Of a DNA stretch of 64,000 bases, positions 56,520 through 64,000 are shown in pieces. The notes below the pieces were generated by a model, which was not told the origin of the DNA, did no database searches, and saw only the letters and a list, made by a program, of their open reading frames with translations. Position 1 is the stretch's first letter. Every line of letters begins with the position of its first letter. The stretch covers positions 1 through 64,000 of the forward strand of contig QORU01000001.1 of assembly GCA_003574785.1 (NCBI GenBank), read 5' to 3'. The DNA comes from Taklimakanibacter deserti (GTDB lineage: Bacteria; Pseudomonadota; Alphaproteobacteria; Rhizobiales; Aestuariivirgaceae). A program made the position numbers and the translations under genes.

Positions 56520-56873
56520 ATGACCGCTTCCGACCGGCTCGATCTGACATTCGCCGCACTCGCCGACCCGACCCGGCGCGCCATCCTCGCCCGGCTTGCG
56601 CTGGGCGAGGCGTCGGTGATGGAACTCGCCCAGCCCTTCGCCATGAGCCAGCCGGCGATCTCCAAGCATCTCAAGGTGCTGGAGCAGGCGGGCCTCATTT
56701 CGCGCGGGCGCGACGCGCAGAGGCGGCCGTGCCGGATCGAGGGCCGGCCCTTCGCCGAGGCCGAGGAATGGCTCGAGGACTATCGCCAGTTCTGGGAAGG
56801 CCAGTTCCGCAAGCTCGATGCGCTCCTCGCCGAGCTCAAGGCGAAGAAAGGTAGTCGCGGGCGGAAGCGCTAG
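56520..56873 (+). CDS. ArsR-family transcriptional regulator
   Basis: The 117-residue protein has the ArsR winged helix: LTFAALADPTRRAILARLAL, the recognition region MSQPAISKHLKVLEQAGLIS and the wing RGRDAQRRPCRIEG. The metal-binding ELCVC motif of true ArsR/SmtB sensors is absent, as in the subgroup that heads operons with SRPBCC (AHSA1) proteins. It is followed about 40 bases later by such a gene and then by a VOC protein. That is a recurrent operon, so this regulator probably controls all three. Confidence 0.94.
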   Translation: MTASDRLDLTFAALADPTRRAILARLALGEASVMELAQPFAMSQPAISKHLKVLEQAGLISRGRDAQRRPCRIEGRPFAEAEEWLEDYRQFWEGQFRKLDALLAELKAKKGSRGRKR

Positions 56874-56910
56874 GATCGATTTTGTCCGTCGAACAGGGAG
56901 TAATGACAAA

Positions 56911-57426
56911 ATGAATGCCGCGACGCCAAAAAGCACTGCAGTGGGCCTCAAGGTCAGCGCGCTCGATGACCGGGAGATCCTGATGACGCGCCTCTTCGAT
57001 GCGCCGCGCGACCTCGTCTTCGATGCCTTCACCAAGCCGCATCTGATCAAGCGCTGGCTCACCGGCCCCGACGGCTGGTCGCTGCCCGTCTGCGAGGTCG
57101 ATCTCAAGGTTGGCGGCAGACTGCGCTATGAGTGGCGGCACACTAACGGCACCGGTATGGGCATGAGCGGTACCTTCCGCGAGATCGAGCGCCCGGAGCG
57201 CATCGTTCATGTCGAGCTGTTCGACGAGGACTGGACGGGCGGCGAAGCCGTGGTGACGACCGTCTTCACTGAACAGGGGAACCAGACCCTGATGCGCCAG
57301 ACCATCCTCTATGGATCGCGCGCGGCGCGCGATGCGGTGCTCAAGTCGCCGATGGAGCAGGGTGTCGCCCAGAGCTACGACCGGCTCGCCGCGCTTTTGG
57401 CCGCCCTCGAAGCGGGCGCCGCCTGA
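56911..57426 (+). CDS. SRPBCC-superfamily protein (AHSA1/ATPase activator domain)
   Basis: From the ATG at 56911 (after AGGGAG) the product is 171 residues. It carries the activator-of-Hsp90 homology domain: [53 protein letters not shown] and [20 protein letters not shown]. This fold has a deep hydrophobic pocket and may bind a lipid-like or aromatic ligand; the role of bacterial members is mostly unknown. It lies between the ArsR regulator and the VOC gene in a likely three-gene operon. Confidence 0.92.
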   Translation: MNAATPKSTAVGLKVSALDDREILMTRLFDAPRDLVFDAFTKPHLIKRWLTGPDGWSLPVCEVDLKVGGRLRYEWRHTNGTGMGMSGTFREIERPERIVHVELFDEDWTGGEAVVTTVFTEQGNQTLMRQTILYGSRAARDAVLKSPMEQGVAQSYDRLAALLAALEAGAA

Positions 57427-57458
57427 ACCATCCCAATCATCGGACAAGGAGAGACGAC

Positions 57459-57929
57459 ATGCAGAAGATCAGGCCGTTCCTGTGGTACGACACGCAAGCC
57501 GAAGAGGCAGCGAAGCTCTATACCTCGGTATTCAAGAATTCGAAGATCGGCAAAACGGTGCGCTATGGCGATGCCGGGCCCGGACCCAAGGGCAGCGTGA
57601 TGACGATCGAGTTCGAGATCGAGGGGCTGGAATTCGTGGCGCTCAATGGCGGACCGCATTTCAAGTTCACCGAGGCGATCTCACTGGTCGTCGATTGCAA
57701 GTCGCAGGCCGAGGTCGACGAGCTGTGGGACAAGCTCTCGGCCGGCGGGTCCACCTCGCAATGCGGCTGGCTCAAGGACAGATTCGGGCTCTCCTGGCAG
57801 ATCACGCCCACCGTGCTGATCGAGCTCCTGAACCATCCCGATCCCAAGACGTCGAAGCGGGTGATGGAAGCGATGCTGCAGATGACCAAGATCGACATCG
57901 CCAAGCTCAAGGAGGCGGCTGCCGGATAG
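57459..57929 (+). CDS. VOC-family protein (PhnB / 3-dmu-9_3-mt type)
   Basis: The 156-residue protein starts [20 protein letters not shown] and has the vicinal-oxygen-chelate pattern: [60 protein letters not shown], and a C-terminal [20 protein letters not shown] helix typical of PhnB-like proteins. Members are often called 3-demethylubiquinone-9 3-methyltransferase, but the catalytic role is not established. It begins about 32 bases after the SRPBCC gene, with AAGGAGA before the ATG. Confidence 0.92.
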   Translation: MQKIRPFLWYDTQAEEAAKLYTSVFKNSKIGKTVRYGDAGPGPKGSVMTIEFEIEGLEFVALNGGPHFKFTEAISLVVDCKSQAEVDELWDKLSAGGSTSQCGWLKDRFGLSWQITPTVLIELLNHPDPKTSKRVMEAMLQMTKIDIAKLKEAAAG

Positions 57930-57992
57930 GGGCTTGACGGGCGCCGGGTGCCCGGCGTCCAATTGGTTCGCGAAAGCAACCAGGGGCCTGCC

Positions 57993-58578
57993 ATGCGTGC
58001 GACAATCCTGAGCGGCATGTTCGCCGTGCTGTTGGGCGGAAACGTCGCACTGGCGGCAGGCTGTCCCGATGCCGAGACCGCGAAAGACGGTTTCCGCCTC
58101 GTGAGCAGCGGCGCCGTCAGCGAGGTCCGCCGGCAGTCCGATCTGATCGTGCAAGTATCGAGCTACTTCAACGACGGCGAGGCGCAGACAGCACAGTTCT
58201 TCCGCGGCTTGATCGAGATCACCCGGGTGAGCAAGAAGAAGCAATCCTTCATGCTGACGCTATCGGACCTGCGCACCCTGTTTCCCTTGAAGAAGGGCCA
58301 GCGCAAGAAATTCGTGTCCATCTGGCTCGATTCCCGCGGCGCGCCCTCGCCGCCGGAGACGACCGAGCTCCTGGTCGCCGGCCAGGAGGCTCTCAAGATC
58401 GGTGCCTGCGAATACAAGGTCTTCGCGCCTTCTCGCCGCTGACGGCAGCAAGACGCTTCTCGAATCGGTCCTCTATTCACCCGATCTCGCGGTCATCCTG
58501 GCCAAGCGATATGATGACGGCACTGCCCAAGAATCGACGGTCGGCTATGAGGAGATCAAGCCGCTCAAGTCGCAATAG
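57993..58578 (+). pseudogene. frameshifted secreted protein of unknown function
   Basis: The ATG at 57993 gives a signal peptide (MRATILSGMFAVLLGGNVAL, cleavage near ALAAG) and a mature part with two cysteines (GCPDAE; IGACEYKV). At about 58430 the frame hits a stop (APSRR-stop), but a one-base shift continues cleanly as LLAADGSKTLLESVLYSPDL, then AVILAKRYDDG, and VGYEEIKPLKSQ ending at 58578. The original product was therefore probably about 194 residues. It could be a real mutation or a sequencing error. The restored tail overlaps the convergent aminopeptidase stop by 14 bases. No named family is recognised. Confidence 0.7.
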
Positions 58579-60394
58579 GCGCGCAGGCCTGTTTCAGCCA
58601 GTCGAGCTCACGACCTTCGAGAAACGCGCCGACCTCGCGCAGGACGCGCGCGTGATAGGCGTTGAGCCAAGCCAGCTCCTCGGGGTCGAGGAGGCGCGGC
58701 TCGATCAGCCGGCGGTCGATCGGACAAAGCGTCAGGGTCTCGAAGGACATCATCGGCCGCTCGCCGCCTTGAATGGCCTCGGGCTCGCGCACCAGGATGA
58801 GATTCTCGATGCGGATGCCATATTGCCCTTCCTTGTAGTAGCCGGGCTCGTTGGACAGGATCATGCCGGGCTCGAGCGGCGTCCGGTCCGACTTGTTGAT
58901 GCGGGCCGGGCCTTCATGCACCGAGAGATAGCTGCCGACACCATGGCCGGTGCCGTGATCGAAATCGAGGCCCGCGATCCATTGCGGCTGGCGCGCCAGC
59001 ACGTCGAGCTGGCTGCCGCAGGTGCCCTTGGGAAAGCGGATGCGCGACAGAGCGATCATGCCCTTGAGCACGCGGGTGAAGCGATCCTTCATCTCACGTG
59101 TGGGCTCGCCCAGGATGACGGTGCGGGTGATGTCGGTGGTGCCGTCCTGATATTGAGCGCCCGAATCGATGAGATAGATCTCATTCTTCTTCATCGGCAA
59201 AGCCGAGGCCTTCGACACGCGATAATGGGGAATGGCGGCATTGGGGCCGACACCCGAGATCGAATCGAACGACAGGTCTTTCAGCATGCCGCCCGCATTG
59301 CGGAACTCGGCGAGCTTCTGGGCCACGGTGACCTCATCCTGGTCGCCCGCGAGCGCCGCCTGGTCGAGCCAGCACAGGAAGCGCGCCATGGCGACGCCGT
59401 CGCGCTTCTGCGCGGCGCGCGCCCCTTCCTGCTCGACCGGGTTCTTGCGCGCCTTGGGCAGGCGGGTGGGATCGGGGCCCGGGACGATAGTGGCGCCCGA
59501 GGCGGTGAGGATGGCGCGAATCCGCTCCGGCGCCCAGTCGGGATCGATGAGGACGCGCGCCTTGCTGCTGCCGAGGTTGGCGAGCGAGGCTTCGATGTCC
59601 TGAGGCGTGCGCAGGCGGACGATACCCTTGAGATGGGCGGCCACGTCCTCCGGCAGCTTGGCCCCATCGACGAAGAGCTCCGCCTCGCCCTTGCGGTGGA
59701 GGATGGCATAGCTCAGCACGACGGGCGTGTAGGCGACATCGGCGCCGCGGATATTGAAGGCCCAGGCGACCGAATCGGGCTGGGTCAGCACCACGGCATC
59801 GGCGCCCGACTTTTCCAGGCTCGCGGAAACGTCGGCGAGCTTGTCCTTGGCACTCTTGCCGGCGAACTGGGTCGGCTGGACCGCGACCGGCTTCGCCGGC
59901 CGGGCCGGCTGGTCGGTCCACACCGCATCGATGGGGTTGCTGTCGACGGGGGTGAGCTGGGCCCCGGCCTTGGCCGCAGCCTTCTCGAACCGGGCGACCT
60001 GATCGGCCGTCATCAGCCAGGGGTCGTAGCCCACAACCTCGCCGGGCTTGAGCTCCTTCTCCAGCCATTCCGCCGGCGGCTCCTCGACCAGGTGGCGGGG
60101 CGTGAAGATGGATGTGTCGACCTGTTTGCGGACCTGGATCGTATAGCGCCCGTCGACGAAGATGGCACCCCGGTCGCGCATCAGGATGGCGAGGCCCCAG
60201 GAACCGGCAAAGCCGGTGAGCCAGCGCAGCCTTTCGGCGTAGGGCGCCACATATTCCCCCTGGAACTCGTCCTGGCGGGGGATGATGAAGCCGTCCAGAT
60301 TGCGGCGCTTGAGCTCGTCGCGCAAACGCATCACGCGCTCGGGCGAGAGATGACCTTCCGAAGTGTCGTCGAATGACTGAAACATCGCCTGCAT
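58565..60394 (-). CDS. pepP: M24-family aminopeptidase P (Xaa-Pro aminopeptidase)
   Basis: This 609-residue protein removes N-terminal residues next to proline. It has the two creatinase-type N-terminal domains (RLRDELKRRNLDGFIIPRQD, then WLTGFAGSWGLAILMRDRGA) and a C-terminal pita-bread catalytic domain. Metal-ligand motifs are LIDSGAQYQDGTTDITRT (two Asp), GTGHGVGSYLSVHEGP (His), ILSNEPGYYKEGQYGIRIEN (Glu) and a final Glu in that same stretch. The length fits the three-domain eukaryote-like form rather than the shorter E. coli PepP. The start may be at 60394 or the second Met at 60385. It is probably cytoplasmic. Confidence 0.93.
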   Translation of the reverse strand: MQAMFQSFDDTSEGHLSPERVMRLRDELKRRNLDGFIIPRQDEFQGEYVAPYAERLRWLTGFAGSWGLAILMRDRGAIFVDGRYTIQVRKQVDTSIFTPRHLVEEPPAEWLEKELKPGEVVGYDPWLMTADQVARFEKAAAKAGAQLTPVDSNPIDAVWTDQPARPAKPVAVQPTQFAGKSAKDKLADVSASLEKSGADAVVLTQPDSVAWAFNIRGADVAYTPVVLSYAILHRKGEAELFVDGAKLPEDVAAHLKGIVRLRTPQDIEASLANLGSSKARVLIDPDWAPERIRAILTASGATIVPGPDPTRLPKARKNPVEQEGARAAQKRDGVAMARFLCWLDQAALAGDQDEVTVAQKLAEFRNAGGMLKDLSFDSISGVGPNAAIPHYRVSKASALPMKKNEIYLIDSGAQYQDGTTDITRTVILGEPTREMKDRFTRVLKGMIALSRIRFPKGTCGSQLDVLARQPQWIAGLDFDHGTGHGVGSYLSVHEGPARINKSDRTPLEPGMILSNEPGYYKEGQYGIRIENLILVREPEAIQGGERPMMSFETLTLCPIDRRLIEPRLLDPEELAWLNAYHARVLREVGAFLEGRELDWLKQACAPIAT

Positions 60395-60529
60395 CTAACG
60401 GAAAGGTTCCCGATCTGTCAAAGCGCCGGCTTCTCACGAGAACTTGTCGTTTCACCCGTTTCCTTAGCGGCACCAATGAGCTAGAGCGAGAGAGAGCAAG
60501 GGCGATTCTTTCATCAAGTGGCGGCAGCC

Positions 60530-62203
60530 ATGAAGTCACGACCGCCTGTCGACCAGGACCTCCTGGCCGTCATCGGGCCAGAAGCGATCATCGAGGCCAA
60601 CCGGCGGTTGGCGATGCTCGATGCGGTCGCCTATGCGGCGACGCGCATGGTCGCGAGCGACTGGCGCAACCACGTCAAGGATTTCCTCAAGCGCCTCGGC
60701 CGGGCCACGGAAGTGAGCCGGGTGACGCTGTTCGAGGTGCACGAAGCGGTCAACGGCGAACGCGTGCAATCCTGCCGCTACGACTGGGCCGACGACGGCC
60801 TCACTCCGATCAGCGAAGATCCGCGCTATCACAATATGCCGATCAGGGATGAGGGCGACAACGGCGACGACTGGGCGATCCGGCGTGGGCGCGGCGAGAT
60901 CGTCAAGGCCAAGCTCAGCGAGACGACCGGCTATACGCGCCAGGTCTTCCTCGAGCACGGCACGCTCTCCTTCATCTCGGTGCCCATCATGGTGGGGCGG
61001 AAATGGTGGGGCTTCCTCGGCTTCGACGACTGCAAGGAAGAGCGCAACTGGAGCTCGGAAGAGATCCATGTGCTGAAGACCGCCGCGGCGCTCATCGCCG
61101 GCGCGGTCGAGAGCGAAGAAGCGCATGAGCGCGTCAGGCTGTCGGAGGAGCGCTATGCGCTGGCGGCGCGCGGCGCCAATGACGGGCTGTTCGATTGGGA
61201 TGTCGCGAGCGGCAAAACCTTCTTCTCGCCGCGCCTGCATGAGGTCATGGGACGCAAGCCCGAAAGTCTCGGGGCTACGATCGACGGTCTGATCGACCTC
61301 TTCGTCAAGACCGACGGTGATTTCCTGCGCGCCACCTTGCGGCACAAATTCGCGCGCCGCGAAGAGACCTTCGACATCGAATGCCGACACGAGCCCCAGC
61401 CCGGCCAGACGCAATGGGTCGTGATGCGCGGCCTCATCGTCTATGACGAGGAAGAACCGCGGCGCGTCGTCGGCGGCTTGCGCGACATCACGCGGCAAAT
61501 GGACGTGCAGAAGCGCTTGAGCGATGCGGAGCGCAAGCGCGCCAATCTGGCGCGCTACTTCTCGCCCAACATGGTGGACGGGCTTATGCAGTCGGGCGGG
61601 CGGCTGGACGAGGCGCGCACCCAGCGCGTGACGGTGCTGTTCGCCGATATCTGGGGCTATACGACGATCAGCTCGGGCATGCCGCCGATGCAATTGATGA
61701 CGCTCCTGCGCGAGCTGCTGCGGATGTTCGAGAAAGCCATCTTCGCCAATGGCGGCACGCTCGACAAATTCTTAGGGGACGGCCTCATGGCGACCTTCGG
61801 CACGCCGAAAGCGGGACCGCGCGATGCCGCCAATGCGCTCGCCTGCGCCTGCGCCATGGCGGATGCGATCGCGCGCTGGAACCGCAAGCGGCGCGAGAAC
61901 GGACTGAAGCCGATGTATCTCGGCATCGGGTTGCATCATGGCGATGTGGTGCTGGGCGACATCGGCAGCGAAAGGCGTATGGAATTCGCGGTCATCGGCG
62001 ACACCGTCAATGTGGCGAGCCGCATCCAGGAAATGACACGCGCGCTCAATATCGCGGTGCTGGCGAGCGACGGCGTCATGGAGGCGGCGCGCGCCGAGGT
62101 TGGCGAGGACGCGGTCAAGGAGTTCACCGACACGGGCGAGCACGAATTGCGCGGCCGCGCCGGCAAGATCCGGCTGTGGAGCCGGGCGGCGGAGAAGGAC
62201 TGA
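60530..62203 (+). CDS. class III adenylate/guanylate cyclase with GAF and PAS sensor domains
   Basis: The 557-residue protein has an N-terminal GAF domain (about residues 35-195; KDFLKRLGRATEVSRVTLFE, VGRKWWGFLGFDDCKEERNW), a PAS domain (about 205-330; GANDGLFDWDVASGKTFFSP) and a C-terminal cyclase domain (about 365-550). The cyclase has the metal-binding VTVLFADIWGYTTISSG, LDKFLGDGLMATFG with the second metal Asp, and FAVIGDTVNVASRIQEMTR. It presumably makes cAMP in response to a soluble ligand or redox cue. It has no membrane segments. An in-frame GTG at 60518 is an alternative start. It is divergent from the aminopeptidase gene. Confidence 0.93.
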   Translation: MKSRPPVDQDLLAVIGPEAIIEANRRLAMLDAVAYAATRMVASDWRNHVKDFLKRLGRATEVSRVTLFEVHEAVNGERVQSCRYDWADDGLTPISEDPRYHNMPIRDEGDNGDDWAIRRGRGEIVKAKLSETTGYTRQVFLEHGTLSFISVPIMVGRKWWGFLGFDDCKEERNWSSEEIHVLKTAAALIAGAVESEEAHERVRLSEERYALAARGANDGLFDWDVASGKTFFSPRLHEVMGRKPESLGATIDGLIDLFVKTDGDFLRATLRHKFARREETFDIECRHEPQPGQTQWVVMRGLIVYDEEEPRRVVGGLRDITRQMDVQKRLSDAERKRANLARYFSPNMVDGLMQSGGRLDEARTQRVTVLFADIWGYTTISSGMPPMQLMTLLRELLRMFEKAIFANGGTLDKFLGDGLMATFGTPKAGPRDAANALACACAMADAIARWNRKRRENGLKPMYLGIGLHHGDVVLGDIGSERRMEFAVIGDTVNVASRIQEMTRALNIAVLASDGVMEAARAEVGEDAVKEFTDTGEHELRGRAGKIRLWSRAAEKD

Positions 62204-62460
62204 AGCATTAGCCGGTGGCCCAATATCAGGGATTATCAGGGATTTTTCGCAAAAAATATCCCACCCTAACGATATCAAAGACTTGGAAAACCGAGCAGGG
62301 AATTTGCGACAGCCGAGCAGGGATTTAGGAGGTAGCCGGGCATTCAGCCAAGGGGTTATCCTGTCTCATCCGCATTCCAGGCTGACGCATCTTCCCACCT
62401 TGATATTTTCCAAGTCCCATGGCTTGGCCCGCGATTGCAAGAGTTAAATTTCCGGCCGGC

Positions 62461-63483
62461 TCAGAAGCTGCCGAGTTCCAGCCAAGTTGGCCGGAAGCCA
62501 CGGTGTTCATAGAATCGAATGGCCTGGTGATTGGGTGCGATTGCGCCGGCAAACTGGTCATGCACGCGACGGCTTGCCAAGAGGCGATCGACTTCGTCCA
62601 TGATCGCCGTGCCGATGCCCTTGCCGCGGGCTTGTTCAGCAATCACCAGAAACTTGATCTCGGCGACCTGGCGATCCGTGACCAAAGTGTCCGCCCAGGA
62701 TGGATGTTCGTCCATGTCGTGGATCTCGACACCGGCCAGCCCCAAGGGCGCTGCCTCATTGCTGGTTTTGTCCTTTGCCACGAACAGAAGGCCTTCTCGC
62801 GCGCTCCTCATGAGGTGCTGCTGACCGATTTGCCAGGATCTCTCATCGTCGACCCAAGGGCCGAGACCTGGTGAGACTGCCTGGTTATGACGATGGAGTG
62901 AAAGCCACAAGGCCTTGAGTGAAGCGACGTCACTCTCAGAGACAGCTTCAATCGCAGCCGATGTGTTCGATAGCGCTCGGGCAGATGGTCGCCGCTGATA
63001 CCGCGTCAGCGTCACCCATGTGGGAATGAACCCAAGCGAACCATAGAGGCTCACCGCCTTCACATTGTCGGGGATGACGCCGATCAATCTAGCTCTGGCG
63101 TCCGACGCCGCCACCCGTTCTTTCCAGGCATCGAGCATCACCATGCCTGTACCATTGCCGCGCCAGGCCGGCAGAAGGACGATTGTCACCAACTCCCAAA
63201 GGTCGGCTGGACTATCGAATGTCGCCGTCCAGTCGATGGGTCGCTTGATCGAAAGCATGTACCCGATGTCATTCCCGCCCATGGAAGCCACAAGACCAAA
63301 GTACTCGCCTGCAAAGATCTTCTGATATTGGCGCTTTCGGTTCGCCCACGACTCGTCATCGGAAACAAACGGGCCGAGGTGAGGCGCCACTGTCCGATGA
63401 TGGCGGTGAAGCTCCAGCCACATCGGTCCGAGACGATCGATGTCGGCCGGTATCAAGACTGCAAGTTTCGCATCGCTGAGCAA
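62461..63483 (-). CDS. tandem GNAT acetyltransferase
   Basis: The 340-residue protein has two GNAT-like halves. The first (about residues 8-165) has VTIVLLPAWRGNGTGMVMLD and PDNVKAVSLYGSLGF. The second (about 180-338) has IKFLVIAEQARGKGIGTAIM, then APNHQAIRFYEHRGF. Both keep the acetyl-CoA pyrophosphate loop (R-x-x-G-x-G/A) and the C-terminal N-x-x-A-x-x-x-Y helix. The halves begin alike (WLELHRHHRTVAPHLGPFVS versus WLSLHRHNQAVSPGLGPWVD), so the gene arose by internal duplication. The acyl acceptor is unknown. It ends seven bases before the 5'-nucleotidase gene stop on the same strand. Confidence 0.9.
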   Translation of the reverse strand: MLSDAKLAVLIPADIDRLGPMWLELHRHHRTVAPHLGPFVSDDESWANRKRQYQKIFAGEYFGLVASMGGNDIGYMLSIKRPIDWTATFDSPADLWELVTIVLLPAWRGNGTGMVMLDAWKERVAASDARARLIGVIPDNVKAVSLYGSLGFIPTWVTLTRYQRRPSARALSNTSAAIEAVSESDVASLKALWLSLHRHNQAVSPGLGPWVDDERSWQIGQQHLMRSAREGLLFVAKDKTSNEAAPLGLAGVEIHDMDEHPSWADTLVTDRQVAEIKFLVIAEQARGKGIGTAIMDEVDRLLASRRVHDQFAGAIAPNHQAIRFYEHRGFRPTWLELGSF

Positions 63484-63490
63484 GCGGGTC

Positions 63491-64000
63491 CTACTTCCTC
63501 ACGATCCTTCCTTCGACCTCAGGTGAGATCGTCTTGTGCTCCCTCACATAGGCCATCACGTCATTGGCCATCAGCTTGGCGTCGCGCACCGTGAGGAGGG
63601 GCCGCGCCTCCCGGAACATGACATAGCCGTCGCCGCCATTGGCCATGAAATCATTGGTGGCGATCGTGTATTTGGCGTTCGTGTCGAGCGGCTGGCCATT
63701 GGCCTCGACCGAGACGACGCGCGCGCCCTTGGGCTTCTTAGGGTCGTACTCGACTTTGAGGCCTGAGACCTGTGGAAAGCGGCCGCCGCCATCCTCGATC
63801 TCACTGAAGCCGTTCTCGAGCGCCGAAAGGATGGTGGCGCCCGTCACCTGCAGCTTCATCGTGCGGTTGCCGAAAGGCAACTCCGTCAGCACGTCCTTGC
63901 GGGTGATGGCATGGCCGGCGGGGTATTCCTTGTTACCGCGCAAGCCGCCGCCATTGGTGATGGCGATATCGGCCTCGACCGCCTCCTTCAGCGCATCGGC
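63491..64000 (-). CDS. 5'-nucleotidase/bifunctional phosphoesterase, C-terminal part (runs off the window)
   Basis: The frame is open to the window edge, so only the last 169 codons are visible. They match the 5_nucleotid_C domain of UshA-type enzymes: AIAITNGGGLRG-like sequence at the edge (IAITNGGGLRGNKEYPAG), ELPFGNRTMKLQVTGATI, YTIATNDFMANGGDGYVMF (substrate-stacking region) and a short tail. These periplasmic or secreted metallophosphatases hydrolyse nucleotides. The metal-binding N-terminal domain and signal peptide should lie beyond base 64000. The tandem GNAT gene follows closely on the same strand. Confidence 0.93.
   Translation of the reverse strand, partial: ADALKEAVEADIAITNGGGLRGNKEYPAGHAITRKDVLTELPFGNRTMKLQVTGATILSALENGFSEIEDGGGRFPQVSGLKVEYDPKKPKGARVVSVEANGQPLDTNAKYTIATNDFMANGGDGYVMFREARPLLTVRDAKLMANDVMAYVREHKTISPEVEGRIVRK

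Noticed and set aside
57930..57962. CGCCGGGTGCCCGGCG stem after the VOC gene, considered as a terminator
   Set aside because: The loop is only two bases and no T-run follows.
62204..62460. Intergenic stretch with repeated CAGGGATT and CCGAGCAGGGA motifs, considered as an insertion-sequence remnant
   Set aside because: The motifs are short, there are no terminal inverted repeats or transposase fragments, and no target duplication could be identified.

Overview
The window is GC-rich alphaproteobacterial DNA, most likely Rhizobiales/Hyphomicrobiales. The evidence is an rnpB gene placed directly before a complete division and cell wall (dcw) cluster, a ftsZ-bamD-recN-ligA order downstream, meso-diaminopimelate-type MurE, PrsD/PrsE-type secretion genes, and intergenic hairpin repeats of the kind common in Rhizobiales. 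I cannot name the genus from the sequence.

Layout. 1-4453: a truncated antiporter remnant, then a small membrane protein, a HIT-family protein, several secreted or membrane proteins of unknown function, a TerB-DnaJ protein overlapping an AmpD-like amidase, and a DUF4112 pair. 4673-5060: RNase P RNA. 5272-20672: rsmH-ftsL-ftsI-murE-murF-mraY-murD-ftsW-murG-murC-murB-ddl-ftsQ, mostly overlapping or nearly touching, so probably one long operon. The exceptions are two related ~243-bp hairpin elements placed on either side of murB. ftsA follows at 20802. These genes make the lipid II precursor, flip and polymerise it, and assemble the septal ring.

22125-42866: ftsA and ftsZ, nearly always adjacent, are separated here by about 20.7 kb of accessory DNA. 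It holds a secreted trypsin-like protease, a REP-associated tyrosine transposase between inverted clusters of a short repeat, a second diverged copy of the last 221 bp of ftsA, a twice-frameshifted hydrolase pseudogene, and a type I secretion locus. The locus has a DUF2927-like protein, a 4,087-residue acidic RTX protein, a PrtD/PrsD-type ABC exporter and a HlyD/PrsE-type adaptor. A deleted HigA antitoxin remnant follows. The RTX protein carries about 24 tandem 56-residue repeats with a DxNGDGxxD core, two DUF4214-like segments, and 21 RTX modules of about 81 residues.

42867-50979: ftsZ with a strong terminator, bamD, recN, a small conserved protein, a PadR regulator behind a perfect 36-bp palindrome, and ligA. 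lpxC, which usually sits between ftsZ and bamD in this group, is not there, and mraZ is missing upstream of rsmH. 50976-64000: regulators and metabolism (LysR, FMN reductase, AraC, AzlC/AzlD, an SLC13/CitT-like transporter with RCK_C domains, an ArsR-SRPBCC-VOC operon, a frameshifted secreted protein, an M24 aminopeptidase P, a GAF-PAS-adenylate cyclase, a tandem GNAT protein) and the 3' part of a 5'-nucleotidase that runs off the window.

The best candidates for something new are the accessory island splitting ftsA from ftsZ, the ftsA tail whose two copies differ almost only at synonymous sites, and the giant two-repeat-type RTX protein.
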